Positions 9,373 through 18,850 are shown, counted from the stretch's first letter. The stretch: DNA of 64,000 nucleotides from Hymenobacter jeongseonensis (GCF_015694725.1 NZ_JADQDQ010000002.1:728034-792033), one strand, 5' to 3'. Numbers and translations are program-made. The notes: a model not told the origin generated them from the letters alone.

Positions 9373-10449
9373 ATGACAGACTGTGACTTTCTGGTAGTCG
9401 GCCACGGCATTGCGGGCGCTACCCTGGCCTACGTGTTGCGGCAGCGGGGCCACCGGGTGCTGGTGTACGACCCCGGCCAGGCCAATTCGGCTTCGAATGT
9501 GGCGGCGGGGCTCATGAATCCCGTGGCCGGCAAGCGCTTCGCGCTCACGTGGCGCGGGGCCGAGCTACTGCCTTTTGCGGCCGCGTTCTACCGGGAACTG
9601 GAGCAGCGTTACGAGCAGTCTTTTTTCAGCGAAACGCCCATTTTCAAACTATTCAGCTCGCTCGAAGAGCAGAATGCCGTGTTAGCCCGCAGCGCCGACC
9701 ACCCGTGGGGCGATTTTGTGGCCGGCTTCGATACCACCGACCCGGGCCTGCCCGGCACGCATGCTCCCTTCGGCGGCGCGTGGCTACAGCACGGCGGCCA
9801 CGTGGCCGTGCGCGAGTTGCTGGCTGCCCTGGCCGTCGAAGGCACGCGCGCGGGCTGGTTGCGGCGCGAAACGTTTGACTGGGCGCAACTCGCCACCAGC
9901 TCCGACGGCGCCGTTTACGCCGGCCAAGTCCGGGCCCGGCACGTCATCTGCTGCGAAGGCGCGGCGGCCGTGCGCAACCCCTACTTCCACTGGCTGCCCC
10001 TAACGCCCAACCAGGGCGAGGTACTGGACGTGGAGTGCCCCGGCTTGAGTTCGGCGCAGGTGCTTAACCGAGGAGCCTACGTGGTGCCTGTGGGCGGGAC
10101 GCGGTTCCGGGTGGGTGCCACGTACCGATGGCCGCCTTTTGCCGACGGCATTACCGCCGTGGCGCGCGAGGAACTAGCGGCCCGCTTGTCCGTTATCACC
10201 GAGTTGTCGTTCGCCATTGTGGGGCAGCAAGCCGGGGTGCGGCCGGCCGTGCGCGACCGGCGCCCCTTACTGGGACCCCACCCCACAGTGCCGGCGCTGA
10301 GCTTTTGCGGCGGCTACGGTTCGAAAGGCGTGATGCTGGCCCCACGGCTGGCCGTGCTTTTGGCCGACTGGCTGGACGGACACGCCGACATCTGGCCCGA
10401 CGTCAGCTTGCAGCGCTACAACACGCTGCAATCGGTTGGCGTAGCTTGA
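9373..10449 (+). CDS. FAD-dependent amine/amino-acid oxidase (DAO family)
   Basis: A 358-residue flavoprotein of the DAO family. It starts directly with the Rossmann dinucleotide-binding motif (VVGHGIAGATLAYVL), followed by the substrate domain and a C-terminal FAD segment CGGYGSKGVMLAPRLA preceded by GVRPAVRDRRPLLG, as in glycine/D-amino-acid oxidases and MnmC C-domains. The substrate is unknown. The ATG at 9373 is used because the frame upstream (from 9199) encodes a poorly conserved, Pro/Ser-rich stretch that would precede the Rossmann fold. Transcribed divergently from the metallo-hydrolase. Confidence 0.8.
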   Translation: MTDCDFLVVGHGIAGATLAYVLRQRGHRVLVYDPGQANSASNVAAGLMNPVAGKRFALTWRGAELLPFAAAFYRELEQRYEQSFFSETPIFKLFSSLEEQNAVLARSADHPWGDFVAGFDTTDPGLPGTHAPFGGAWLQHGGHVAVRELLAALAVEGTRAGWLRRETFDWAQLATSSDGAVYAGQVRARHVICCEGAAAVRNPYFHWLPLTPNQGEVLDVECPGLSSAQVLNRGAYVVPVGGTRFRVGATYRWPPFADGITAVAREELAARLSVITELSFAIVGQQAGVRPAVRDRRPLLGPHPTVPALSFCGGYGSKGVMLAPRLAVLLADWLDGHADIWPDVSLQRYNTLQSVGVA

Positions 10450-10463
10450 CGGCCTGTTAGGAA

Positions 10464-10487
10464 AGCGGCAGCTACTCAGTTGCCGCT
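10464..10487 (+). terminator. Weak hairpin downstream of the oxidase gene
   Basis: A 7-bp stem (AGCGGCA with TGCCGCT) closes a ten-base loop 15 bases after the stop codon and is followed by CGTTTG rather than a clean T-run. It may be a weak terminator. Confidence 0.35.
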
Positions 10488-10648
10488 CGTTTGCCTTGCC
10501 GACGTATGACTTTGGAACAATTTCGTACCAATTGCCTTTACTTCACCGCTCCTCAGCGGCCCGCAGACCGGACTGCAAGCGGCCGGGGACTCGGAATATT
10601 TTTAGCGTTTTAGCGGACTAATTTTTGTCTTTGCTCGTTGCTTGTACT

Positions 10649-13600
10649 ATGAACATTCTACTATCCGCGAAACGCACGCTGGGAGTTCTGGCGCTGCTCT
10701 GCCCGTTGCTGGTTTCGCCGGCGGCGCGGGCCCAAACGGCGCAGGAGCCGTTTGGCCGCGTTCGCATTCAGCACAAGCAGTTTAGGTGGCAGCAGTTGAG
10801 CACCCAAAACTTCAACATAATGTACTACGACGGCGGCGAGCCCAGCGCCCGCCGGGCGGCCGAGTACGCCGAGAAAGAACTCCAGCGCATCACGGCGCTC
10901 ATCGGCTATTACCCCTACTCCAAAACCACTCTGTTGTTTTACAACTCGGTGGGCGACCTGCGGCAAAGCAACATCGGCCTCACGGCCACCCAGCAGCAGG
11001 TGAACGGGGGCGAAACCCCGCTGGCCCGCATGAGCAAGGTGCAAATTGCCTTCGCCGGGCAGGAAACCGAGTTCAAGCGCGAGCTCAGCACCCAGATTAC
11101 GCAGGTGCTGCTCAACGACATGATGTACGGCGGCTCGCTAAAAGAGGTATTGCAAAGCAGCTACTTGCTACAGCTGCCCAATTGGTTCATCGGCGGGGCT
11201 TCCGCTTACGCGGCCGAAGGCTGGAGCGTGGACATGGACGGCTTCATGCGCGACATGAGCAAGCAGCACCCCACCGGTACCCGCACGGCCCCGTTTTTCC
11301 TGCGCAACTCCACGCTAGCGGGTCAGAGCATCTGGAACTACGTGGCCGAGCGCTACGGCTACACCACCATCCAGAACATCCTCAACCTGACGCGCATCAC
11401 CCGCGACGTGGAAGTGGGCATCAGCTCGTCGCTGAATGTGCCTTTCAAGGTGTTTATGAAGGATTGGCTGACGTACTACCGAGAGCTCAACGGCCAGCCC
11501 GTGGCCACGCTGGTTGAGCCCGACAAAAAATTCAGTCAGAGTGGCCGCAACCGCCACGCCGATGTATTCTCCCAGCCCATGCTGAGCCCCAACGGGCAGC
11601 AGGTGGCTTATGCCCAAAACGAGCAGGGCCGCTACCGCGTGATGGTGATGAACCGCGACGGCTCGGGCCGCCACATCATCAGCCGTGGAGGTCACAAAAC
11701 GCCTGACCAGCAAGTAGAAACCCGGCTACCCGTGGTGGCATGGCGGGGCAATTCCCAGGTAGCCACGGCCGAAGTGCGGCGCGGCGAAATGGCCCTGCGC
11801 CTGCGCGATGCCGACGGCCACGGCTTGGTTACTCGAATTCGGGAAGCCATCCAGTTTTCGCGGCCGGCGTCGGTGTTTGCCGGGTACGACCAGGTGCTGA
11901 GCATGAGCTACGCACCCGATGGCAAAGCTTTGGTATTTAGTGCCGTGCGCAACGGCCAAAATGATATTTACCTGTTGCGGGCGGGCAGTCGCAAGCCCGA
12001 ACAGCTCACCGACGACTTATTCGACGACATCCAGCCCGTGTTTTTGCCCGGTGGCCAGGGGTTGGTGTTCAGTTCGAACCGCTACCTCGACTCGGCAGGG
12101 CAGGCCCGTCCGGCCACGTTCCAGAACGTGGTCAACAACTACGACCTGTTTGTTTACCACCTCGACGGGCGCCCCACGCCGGTTGAGACGATGGTCAGCA
12201 CCATTTCGAACGAGACCCGGCCCCGCGCCGTTTCGGACGACGAGGTGCTGTATTTGGGCGAAGAAAGCGGCGTGCGGGCCCTGTACCGTTACTCGCTGAA
12301 GACCAAAGAGCGCACGCTGCTGACCAATTGGTTGCCTAACACCCAAGATTTCGACTACCATCCGCAGACCTCGGGGCTGGTGTTTGTGGCGCCGGCCCAG
12401 GCCCGCGACATCCTGTATGTGTACCCGACTTACCCGCTGCCCACGGGCTTGCCCCTCACCAAAACGGCTCGCCAGCAAACCCTAGAAGACCGGTCGGCCG
12501 CACCGCGCGCTGCCGTTCCCAAGCCGGCGCCCGTGCCAGCTTCCCCGCTGGTTTCGGATACTGCGGGTCCGGCTGACTCTGCCGCTGTCCCCCGGCCCGC
12601 GGCTCCCAAGGCTGGGCAACCCGTAAACACGAGTGATTATCAGTTTGAGGAAGACGAGCCGACGCAGCCTTCGCAGACCAAGCGGCGGCGCCTGACGCCC
12701 ACGGCGGCTTCGGCGGCCGCGCAGGCCAAAGCTGACGCCCCGCTTTCCGGTCCGTTCCGGTACGACACCCGCTTTATGGCCGACAACGTTTCGAGCGCGC
12801 TGTTTGTAGACCCGCTGCTGGGCATGGGCCTGCAATTCAAGGCTGCCTTGACCGATGTGCTGGAAAATCAGCGCATTGATGCCAGTTTGTTCGGGTTGTT
12901 TGACCTGCGCACCAGCAACATCCGCGCCTCTTACACCAACCTCACCAAGCGCTACGACTGGGGCGTGGCTTATCAGAAACAAGCTTATTTCTTTGATATC
13001 AACGGCGGCCGCTTCCGCTACGGGCGCCACGAAATAGCGCCCACTATTGCCTACCCGCTCACGCACAACTTGAGCGTACGCGGCGGCCCCCGGTTCGTCA
13101 ACATCTCGCGCACCCGGCTGGGCGATGTGTCGACCGAAGACGACGAGAGCTCCAGCTACATTGGCTATAACGGCGAGCTTGTGTTCGATAACAGCATTGC
13201 GACCGGCGTGAACATGGTGACCGGCACGCGGCTGAAAGCCAGCGTGCAGCAACAAAACAACCTGGACAGTAAGAGCCTCAACTTCGGCAAGTTTGTGATT
13301 GACCTGCGGCACTACCAGAAAATCAGCCGTTCGATTGTGTGGGCCAACCGAGCCAGCTACGGGCAGTTTTTTGGCCCGCGGCAGCAGCTCTTCCGCTTGG
13401 GCGGCATGGACAACTGGCTGAACGCCGACTACGAAGACGCCCGCTTTCCGATGAATTATGATGCTCCGGACCAGGTGTTCAACCAGGACTTTGTAACCAA
13501 CCTGCGCGGCTTCGATTACAGTTCCCGTAGCGGCCCGCGCTATGTACTGTTCAATAGCGAGTTGCGCATCCCCATTGTGCAGTACTTTTCCCGTAAGCCC

Positions 13601-13900
13601 ATTTATTCCGGCTTCTTCCGCAATCTGCAGCTCACCGGCTTTGTTGATGCGGGCACCGCCTACAGCGGCACCAATCCGTTTGGCACGGACAACTCGTCGA
13701 ACACCGAGGTAACCGGCGGCAACGGCAATTTCTTCTCCGCTACCGTTATCAACTTCCGCAACCCGTTCCTGGTGGGCTACGGCGTAGGCGCACGCTCCAC
13801 GCTGCTGGGCTTCTATGGCAAAGCGGATGTGGCCTGGGGGCAGGAAAATTATATTACCAAAGGGCCCAAATTCTACTTCACCCTTGGATACGACTTCTAA
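10649..13900 (+). CDS. TolB-like propeller plus outer-membrane barrel protein with a dead peptidase-MA domain
   Basis: A 1083-residue exported protein with signal peptide (cleavage near ARA-QTA). Domain order: residues about 25-290 resemble a gluzincin (peptidase MA) domain, but HExxH is replaced by TQITQ (Thr148, Gln149, Gln152) and the WxxEG motif by NWFIGG. Residues about 310-640 contain PD40/TolB-like propeller repeats (VFSQPMLSPNGQQVAYAQN, SMSYAPDGKALVFSA, PVFLPGGQGLVFSSNRY). A Pro/Ala-rich linker covers about 640-720. The rest is a surface-antigen (BamA/D15-like) barrel ending FYFTLGYDF with a C-terminal aromatic. The function is unknown; homologues are usually named TolB-like, but the architecture is not that of true TolB. 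A strong terminator follows. Confidence 0.82.
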   Translation: MNILLSAKRTLGVLALLCPLLVSPAARAQTAQEPFGRVRIQHKQFRWQQLSTQNFNIMYYDGGEPSARRAAEYAEKELQRITALIGYYPYSKTTLLFYNSVGDLRQSNIGLTATQQQVNGGETPLARMSKVQIAFAGQETEFKRELSTQITQVLLNDMMYGGSLKEVLQSSYLLQLPNWFIGGASAYAAEGWSVDMDGFMRDMSKQHPTGTRTAPFFLRNSTLAGQSIWNYVAERYGYTTIQNILNLTRITRDVEVGISSSLNVPFKVFMKDWLTYYRELNGQPVATLVEPDKKFSQSGRNRHADVFSQPMLSPNGQQVAYAQNEQGRYRVMVMNRDGSGRHIISRGGHKTPDQQVETRLPVVAWRGNSQVATAEVRRGEMALRLRDADGHGLVTRIREAIQFSRPASVFAGYDQVLSMSYAPDGKALVFSAVRNGQNDIYLLRAGSRKPEQLTDDLFDDIQPVFLPGGQGLVFSSNRYLDSAGQARPATFQNVVNNYDLFVYHLDGRPTPVETMVSTISNETRPRAVSDDEVLYLGEESGVRALYRYSLKTKERTLLTNWLPNTQDFDYHPQTSGLVFVAPAQARDILYVYPTYPLPTGLPLTKTARQQTLEDRSAAPRAAVPKPAPVPASPLVSDTAGPADSAAVPRPAAPKAGQPVNTSDYQFEEDEPTQPSQTKRRRLTPTAASAAAQAKADAPLSGPFRYDTRFMADNVSSALFVDPLLGMGLQFKAALTDVLENQRIDASLFGLFDLRTSNIRASYTNLTKRYDWGVAYQKQAYFFDINGGRFRYGRHEIAPTIAYPLTHNLSVRGGPRFVNISRTRLGDVSTEDDESSSYIGYNGELVFDNSIATGVNMVTGTRLKASVQQQNNLDSKSLNFGKFVIDLRHYQKISRSIVWANRASYGQFFGPRQQLFRLGGMDNWLNADYEDARFPMNYDAPDQVFNQDFVTNLRGFDYSSRSGPRYVLFNSELRIPIVQYFSRKPIYSGFFRNLQLTGFVDAGTAYSGTNPFGTDNSSNTEVTGGNGNFFSATVINFRNPFLVGYGVGARSTLLGFYGKADVAWGQENYITKGPKFYFTLGYDF

Positions 13901-13918
13901 GCGGTATCAAAGGAGTAG

Positions 13919-13964
13919 AGAAGGTCCCGCTGAGCTTACAGGCTCAGCGGGACCTTCTTTTTTT
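13919..13964 (+). terminator. Rho-independent terminator
   Basis: A perfect 17-bp stem (13919-13935 with 13942-13958), six-base loop, then seven T's. It ends the TolB-like gene. The first ATG of the ccmB frame (13966) lies immediately after its T-run, which argues against that ATG being used. Confidence 0.92.
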
Positions 13965-13990
13965 CATGCCCTTCCGGGCGGGTTCGGTCG

Positions 13991-13998
13991 TATCTTTG
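13991..13998 (+). promoter_or_regulatory. Bacteroidota -7 promoter element (TATCTTTG) for the ccm operon
   Basis: TATCTTTG fits the Bacteroidota consensus TAnnTTTG exactly. The transcription start would fall near 14003-14006, shortly before the GTG codons at 14017 and 14023. No good TTG element is seen 20 bases upstream. Confidence 0.55.
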
Positions 13999-14016
13999 CG
14001 GCCCGAAACCAAACCC

Positions 14017-14697
14017 GTGCCCGTGCCGCTACTTCGCGAAATCACCACCTTGCTAGCCAAAGACTTCCGCCTCGAATGGCGGCAGAAGTCGGCCTTGGGC
14101 GGGTTGCTGCTGTACGTGGGCAGTACGGTGTTTGTGTGCTTTCTGAGTTTTAGCCTGCGCGGCGGCACGCCGCCGGCCCCGGCCTGGAACGCGCTGCTGT
14201 GGGTCATCCTGCTGTTTGCGGCCATCAACGCCGTGGCGAAGGGCTTTATGCAGGAAAGTCCCGGCCAGCGACTCTACTACTACACGCTGGTACGGCCCCA
14301 GGCCATCATCCTCGCCAAGATGCTCTACAATGCCCTGCTGCTGGTGGCGGTGGCGCTGCTCGGCTTGTTTCTCTACACGGTGTTTCTCGGCAATCCCATT
14401 CAAGATGCGCCGTTGTTTTTGGCCAATCTGCTGCTGGGCGCCGTGGGCTTTGCCACCACGCTCACGCTGGTATCCGGCATTGCGGCCAAGGCCGGCGGCA
14501 ACGGCGCCACGCTCATGGCTGTGCTGGGATTTCCGGTGATGGTGCCCATGTTGCTGCTGCTCATTAAAGTCAGCAAGAATGCCCTGGACGGGCTGGACCG
14601 CAGCGTGAGCCACCAGTCGCTGCTGACGCTTTTGGCGCTAAACATGTTGGTGGGGGCGCTGTCTTATGTGTTGTTTCCTTATCTGTGGCGCGGCTAG
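14017..14697 (+). CDS. ccmB: Heme exporter protein CcmB
   Basis: CcmB is the membrane part of the CcmAB ABC transporter of System I cytochrome c maturation, which with CcmA and CcmC releases holo-CcmE. The 226-residue product has six hydrophobic segments. It begins LLREITTLLAKDFRLEWRQK, the typical CcmB amphipathic start before the first helix. The GTG at 14017 (or 14023) is preferred over the ATG at 13966: the promoter -7 element sits at 13991 and the ATG abuts the previous terminator, and 226 residues matches the usual CcmB size. It heads the cluster ccmB-ccmC-ccmD-like-ccmE-ccmF. No ccmA is present in the window. Confidence 0.85.
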   Translation: MPVPLLREITTLLAKDFRLEWRQKSALGGLLLYVGSTVFVCFLSFSLRGGTPPAPAWNALLWVILLFAAINAVAKGFMQESPGQRLYYYTLVRPQAIILAKMLYNALLLVAVALLGLFLYTVFLGNPIQDAPLFLANLLLGAVGFATTLTLVSGIAAKAGGNGATLMAVLGFPVMVPMLLLLIKVSKNALDGLDRSVSHQSLLTLLALNMLVGALSYVLFPYLWRG

Positions 14698-14727
14698 TCC
14701 GTGGCGCCTGGCCCATAGCTTTCCTTT

Positions 14728-15483
14728 ATGAGTAGTGCAAAAATTATTGGCAGTGTGCTGGGGTTGGTCTTCACGGTGCTGGGCGTGTGGGGCGGCCAGC
14801 GCCTGATTGAGCAGCGCAGCTCGGGCTGGCTCTGGAAGGCCCTGACCGTGGTGCTGCTCGTGGGCGGCTCGGCGGCTGGCCTGCTCATCAGCGTGCCGCC
14901 GCTGCCCATCGTGAACGAGAGCATCCGCAACCTCTTTTTCCACGTGCCCATGTGGTTTTCGATGATAATGGTGCTGCTGGTGTCGGTGTGGTATTCCATT
15001 CAGTACCTGCGCAACCCCTCGGCGCGGCTCGACATTCTGGCCCACGAATCGGCCAAAACCGGCATCGTGCTGGGCATGCTGGGGTTGGCCACGGGCAGCC
15101 TCTGGGCCAAATTCACCTGGGGCGCCTGGTGGACGCCCGACCCGCGCCTGAACGGCGCGGCCGTGGCCATGCTGATTTACGGCGCCTACCTGGTGCTGCG
15201 CGGCTCCTTCCGCGACGACCAGCAGCGGGCCCGCGTGTCGGCCATCTACAACATCTTCGCGTTTGCGGCGGTCATTCCGCTGCTCTTTATCCTGCCCCGG
15301 CTCAGCGGGCCGTCGCTGCACCCCGGCCAAACCGGCAACCCCGGTTTCAGCCAGTACGACCTCGACGATACCATGCGCAAGCTGTTTTATCCGGTCGTCA
15401 TCGGCTGGATTTTATTCGCCTTCTGGCTCACCCAGGTTAGCAGCCGCTTTGCTTTCCTGCAATTCAAACACGATGAAAACTAG
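14728..15483 (+). CDS. ccmC: Heme handling protein CcmC (CcsA family)
   Basis: CcmC loads heme onto CcmE in the periplasm. The 251-residue membrane protein carries the tryptophan-rich heme-handling signature WGAWWTPDPRLNGAA and the flanking His in FFHVPMW. About six transmembrane segments are visible. It lies 30 bp after ccmB and overlaps the next small gene by 11 bases, so it is clearly within an operon. Confidence 0.93.
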   Translation: MSSAKIIGSVLGLVFTVLGVWGGQRLIEQRSSGWLWKALTVVLLVGGSAAGLLISVPPLPIVNESIRNLFFHVPMWFSMIMVLLVSVWYSIQYLRNPSARLDILAHESAKTGIVLGMLGLATGSLWAKFTWGAWWTPDPRLNGAAVAMLIYGAYLVLRGSFRDDQQRARVSAIYNIFAFAAVIPLLFILPRLSGPSLHPGQTGNPGFSQYDLDDTMRKLFYPVVIGWILFAFWLTQVSSRFAFLQFKHDEN

Positions 15484-15706
15484 CTCTTTCCAGCGTCTGG
15501 CTGGCTTTTTCCTGTTGATGCTGTTCTCGGTTACCACGGCGTTCGCGCAGTCGGCCGAAGCGCCCGAAATGGCCGACGCCCTCCGCGCCAATGGCAAAAT
15601 CTACGTGGTGGCGGCCGTGGTTGGGGTTATTGTGGCGGGCCTGCTCCTCTACCTCATTTCCCTCGACCGCAAAGTGAGCAAGCTGGAGCAGCAAATAAAA
15701 AAATAG
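15473..15706 (+). CDS. CcmD-like small membrane protein
   Basis: A 77-residue protein starting at the ATG inside the end of ccmC (11-base overlap). It has an N-terminal signal sequence or first helix (LAGFFLLMLFSVTTAFAQS), a short polar region, a second helix (IYVVAAVVGVIVAGLLLYLI) and a basic, Lys-rich tail (DRKVSKLEQQIKK). Position, size and the helix-plus-charged-tail layout fit the CcmD family of Bacteroidota, which helps holo-CcmE release. Sequence similarity to proteobacterial CcmD is too low to judge by eye, so the symbol is withheld. Confidence 0.75.
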   Translation: MKTSSFQRLAGFFLLMLFSVTTAFAQSAEAPEMADALRANGKIYVVAAVVGVIVAGLLLYLISLDRKVSKLEQQIKK

Positions 15707-15798
15707 CCGGGCACCCAATGCCCTCCGCTAGCTGTTGTTAACTTACGGATAGCCCCGATTCTGAATCGAGTCATTCCCCCATCCGATTATTCCCCGAT

Positions 15799-16224
15799 AT
15801 GAAGAAGTCGCACCTTTTTGTTATGGCCATTATTGCGGTGGCTGCTGCTATCATTCTCAGCACCACGGCCGATGCCAGCGTGTACGTGGGCTTTGGCGAG
15901 GCTCGGCAGCGGGCGGCCGAGGGCAATACCACCAAAGTGCACGTGGTGGGCAAGCTGCCCCGTGACGGGCAGAAGCGCCCAATTGGTTTGGAGTACGACC
16001 CGATGAAGGATGCCAGCTATTTCAGTTTCACGCTAATTGACACCTTACAGGTGGCTCAGCGCGTGGTGTATCTCGAACCAAAACCCCAGGACTTCGACGC
16101 TTCCGAGCAGGTAGTAATCACGGGCCAGATGAAGGGCGACGTGTTTCTAGCCGATAAAATCCTGCTCAAGTGCCCGAGCAAGTACGTGAAGAAGGACTTG
16201 GACGGGGCCACGGCCGCTAATTAA
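15799..16224 (+). CDS. ccmE: Heme chaperone CcmE, CxxxY type
   Basis: CcmE binds heme covalently in the periplasm and passes it to the CcmF lyase. The 141-residue product has one N-terminal membrane anchor (LFVMAIIAVAAAIILST) and an OB-fold beta domain. In classical CcmE a His in HxxxY binds heme. Here the equivalent segment is KILLKCPSKYV, with Cys125 and Tyr129, so the heme-binding residue is Cys. CxxxY variants are known from some anaerobes and archaea. It follows ccmD-like by 92 bp and ends six bases before ccmF. Confidence 0.9.
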   Translation: MKKSHLFVMAIIAVAAAIILSTTADASVYVGFGEARQRAAEGNTTKVHVVGKLPRDGQKRPIGLEYDPMKDASYFSFTLIDTLQVAQRVVYLEPKPQDFDASEQVVITGQMKGDVFLADKILLKCPSKYVKKDLDGATAAN

Positions 16225-16230
16225 TACAGC

Positions 16231-18831
16231 ATGAATTTATTGATAGGAAACATTGGCCACCTGAGCGTCATAGTGGCGTTTGCGGCGGCATTGGTGGCGG
16301 CTTATAGTTATTTCCAGGCCACGCGGGGCCGGGCGCTCGGCGACGACGATACCAACTGGCTACGCATTGCGCGCGGCGCGTTTTTCGTGCACGGCGCGGC
16401 CGTTCTCACCATCATCGGGTGTTTGTTCAACATCATCCAGGCCCACCGCTACGAGTATTACTACGCCTGGAGCCACAGCTCCAACCACCTGCCGGTGGAG
16501 TACATGATTTCCTGTTTCTGGGAAGGCCAGGAAGGCAGCTTTCTGCTCTGGATTTTCTGGCACGTGGTGCTGGGCTTCTTTATTATCCGCTTCAACCGCA
16601 AGTGGGAGGCGCCAGTAATGGCCATTTTTAGCGGCGTGCAGCTGTTTTTGGTGAGCATGATTCTCGGCATCGTCCTCGGCGACGTCAAGATTGGCTCGTC
16701 GCCCTTCATCCTGTTGCGCGACTTCATGACCGACCTGCCGGTGTTCAAAATGAACCCCGACTTCGTGCCCAAAGACGGCACCGGCCTCAACGCCCTGCTG
16801 CAGAATTACTGGATGGTGATTCACCCGCCCACGCTGTTCCTGGGCTTCGCCCTCACGCTGGTGCCCTTCGCTTTCGCCATTGCCGGCCTCTGGAAACGCG
16901 AGCTGACGGCTTGGGTGAAACCCGCCTTGCCCTGGACGCTCATCGGCGGCGGCGTGCTGGGCGTGGGCGTGGTAATGGGCGCCTACTGGGCCTACGAAAC
17001 CCTGAACTTCGGCGGTTACTGGAACTGGGACCCGGTTGAGAACGCCGTGTACATCCCGTGGCTGGTGCTGGTGGCCTCGCTGCACGGCATGGTGCTGTGG
17101 CAGAAGCGCCGCACCGGTTTGCGCACCTCGTTTGCGCTAGTGGTGGCCACGTTTGTGTTGATTTTGTACGCCACTTTCCTCACCCGGAGCGGCGTGCTGG
17201 GCAATGCCTCGGTGCATTCGTTTACGGACCTGGGCCTGTCGGGGCAGTTGTTCATTTACATGGCGGTTTTCTCGGTGCTGGCCATTGCCCTGCTGGTGTA
17301 CCGCTGGAAGGAAATTCCAATTTCGGAGAAAGAGCTGACGCTGTACAACCCCGAGTTGTGGGTGTTTGTAGGTGCTACGGTGCTGTGCCTGGGGGCGTTC
17401 CAGGTGCTGTTCACCACCAGCATTCCGGTTTATAATTCCTTTATGGGCTTGCTGGGGGTTAAAACCAACGTGGCCCTGCCCGCCGACCAAATTGCCCACT
17501 ACTCCAAAGCCCAGTTGTGGATGGGCGTGGGTGTGGCGCTGCTTTCGGGCATAGCCCAAATCATGTGGTGGCAGCGCAACGACAAGACGACGCTGGTTAA
17601 CTCCCTCACCGCTCCTACCCTGCTCACGCTGCTGGGCACGGCGCTGGTGGTGCTGCTGGTGCGCTACAATGGCCTCACGATTTCGCCGGCTTACGTGGTG
17701 CTCACGCTGGCGGGCCTGTTTGGCGTGCTGGCCAATTTCGGCACCATCTTCACCTTGCTGCGGCGCGGGGTACGCCTGTCGGGTGGGGCCGTGGCCCACT
17801 TGGGCATCGCGCTGATGCTGCTGGGCGTGCTGGCCTCGGCGGGCTACTCCAACATCATTTCGCGCAACGTGTCGGGCCTGCTGTACTCGCGCGAATTTGA
17901 TGAGTCGCTGAACCGCGACAACGTGCTGCTGTGGCGCAACGAAACCACCACCATGCAGAACTACGACCTGACCTACACCGGCCAGTTCTTCGACGTGCCA
18001 GGCGTGCCCGGCTACGTGGACAAGCAGTTCCTGTTCCGCACCGACGACGACTACAAGGCCCTGGCCCGGTCGCCCATCGTGGCCGGTGGCAAGACCTACT
18101 ACAAAACCGGCGACACCGTCGCCATCATGCCCGAAAACACCTACTACCGCATCAATTACAAGGACCGGAAGACGGGTGACCAGTTTGCCCTCTACCCCCG
18201 GGCGCAGGTGAACGACGAGATGGGCGAAGGCGGCCTGCTGGCCTCGCCCGCCATCAAGAAGTTCTGGGGCCACGACATCTACTCGCACGTCAGCTCCGTG
18301 CTCGACCCGCGCAAGGACAAGCAGTGGAGCGAGGAAAAAGACCACGTGCTGGCCGTCGGCGACACCATTTTCCTGAACGACTACTTTGCCGTGTTCCGCG
18401 CCATCGAGCCCGCCCACGAAACCGCCGGCCTCAACCTGCAGAAAGGCGACCTCGCCCTGCAGGCCGACATGATTGTGCACGGCGAGAAGCGCCAGTACCA
18501 CGTGCACCCCGTGTTTGTGGTGCGCAACCGCCTGGTGGGCCGCGTGCCCGACGAGGTGGACGACCTTGGCGTGCGCCTGAGCCTCACCAACATCGACCCC
18601 ACGGCCGGCAAGTTCACCTTCGCCGTGAGCACCACGCAGAAGGACTACGTCATCCTGAAAGCCATGGAAAAGCCCTTCATCAACCTCCTGTGGAGCGGCA
18701 CGCTGCTCATGGCGTTCGGCTTTGGCCTGAGCGTGTGGCAGCGCGGCCGCAAGAGCAGCGTGGCCGATGCCACGGAGGCAGCCAGCGCGGCCGCCCCGGC
18801 CCACGCTGGCCGCCCGCAGCCGGTGAGCTAG
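16231..18831 (+). CDS. ccmF: Cytochrome c heme lyase CcmF
   Basis: CcmF transfers heme from CcmE to apocytochrome c. The 866-residue product is larger than the usual 650 or so. It has many transmembrane segments and the WWD-type signature GGYWNWDPVENA near residues 255-275, plus the histidine-bearing loops around IHPPTLFLGF. The extra length is mainly a long periplasmic region, about residues 540-800, between the last helices; a final helix lies near FINLLWSGTLLMAFGFGL. Such long CcmF/CcsA forms occur in Bacteroidota. Last gene of the cluster, followed by a strong terminator. CcmG and CcmH are not encoded here. Confidence 0.92.
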   Translation: MNLLIGNIGHLSVIVAFAAALVAAYSYFQATRGRALGDDDTNWLRIARGAFFVHGAAVLTIIGCLFNIIQAHRYEYYYAWSHSSNHLPVEYMISCFWEGQEGSFLLWIFWHVVLGFFIIRFNRKWEAPVMAIFSGVQLFLVSMILGIVLGDVKIGSSPFILLRDFMTDLPVFKMNPDFVPKDGTGLNALLQNYWMVIHPPTLFLGFALTLVPFAFAIAGLWKRELTAWVKPALPWTLIGGGVLGVGVVMGAYWAYETLNFGGYWNWDPVENAVYIPWLVLVASLHGMVLWQKRRTGLRTSFALVVATFVLILYATFLTRSGVLGNASVHSFTDLGLSGQLFIYMAVFSVLAIALLVYRWKEIPISEKELTLYNPELWVFVGATVLCLGAFQVLFTTSIPVYNSFMGLLGVKTNVALPADQIAHYSKAQLWMGVGVALLSGIAQIMWWQRNDKTTLVNSLTAPTLLTLLGTALVVLLVRYNGLTISPAYVVLTLAGLFGVLANFGTIFTLLRRGVRLSGGAVAHLGIALMLLGVLASAGYSNIISRNVSGLLYSREFDESLNRDNVLLWRNETTTMQNYDLTYTGQFFDVPGVPGYVDKQFLFRTDDDYKALARSPIVAGGKTYYKTGDTVAIMPENTYYRINYKDRKTGDQFALYPRAQVNDEMGEGGLLASPAIKKFWGHDIYSHVSSVLDPRKDKQWSEEKDHVLAVGDTIFLNDYFAVFRAIEPAHETAGLNLQKGDLALQADMIVHGEKRQYHVHPVFVVRNRLVGRVPDEVDDLGVRLSLTNIDPTAGKFTFAVSTTQKDYVILKAMEKPFINLLWSGTLLMAFGFGLSVWQRGRKSSVADATEAASAAAPAHAGRPQPVS

Positions 18832-18850
18832 CGTTCTAAAATTAATTTTC

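Noticed and set aside
13966..14016. ATG at 13966 as start of ccmB
   Set aside because: It abuts the T-run of the previous terminator and precedes the -7 promoter box at 13991.
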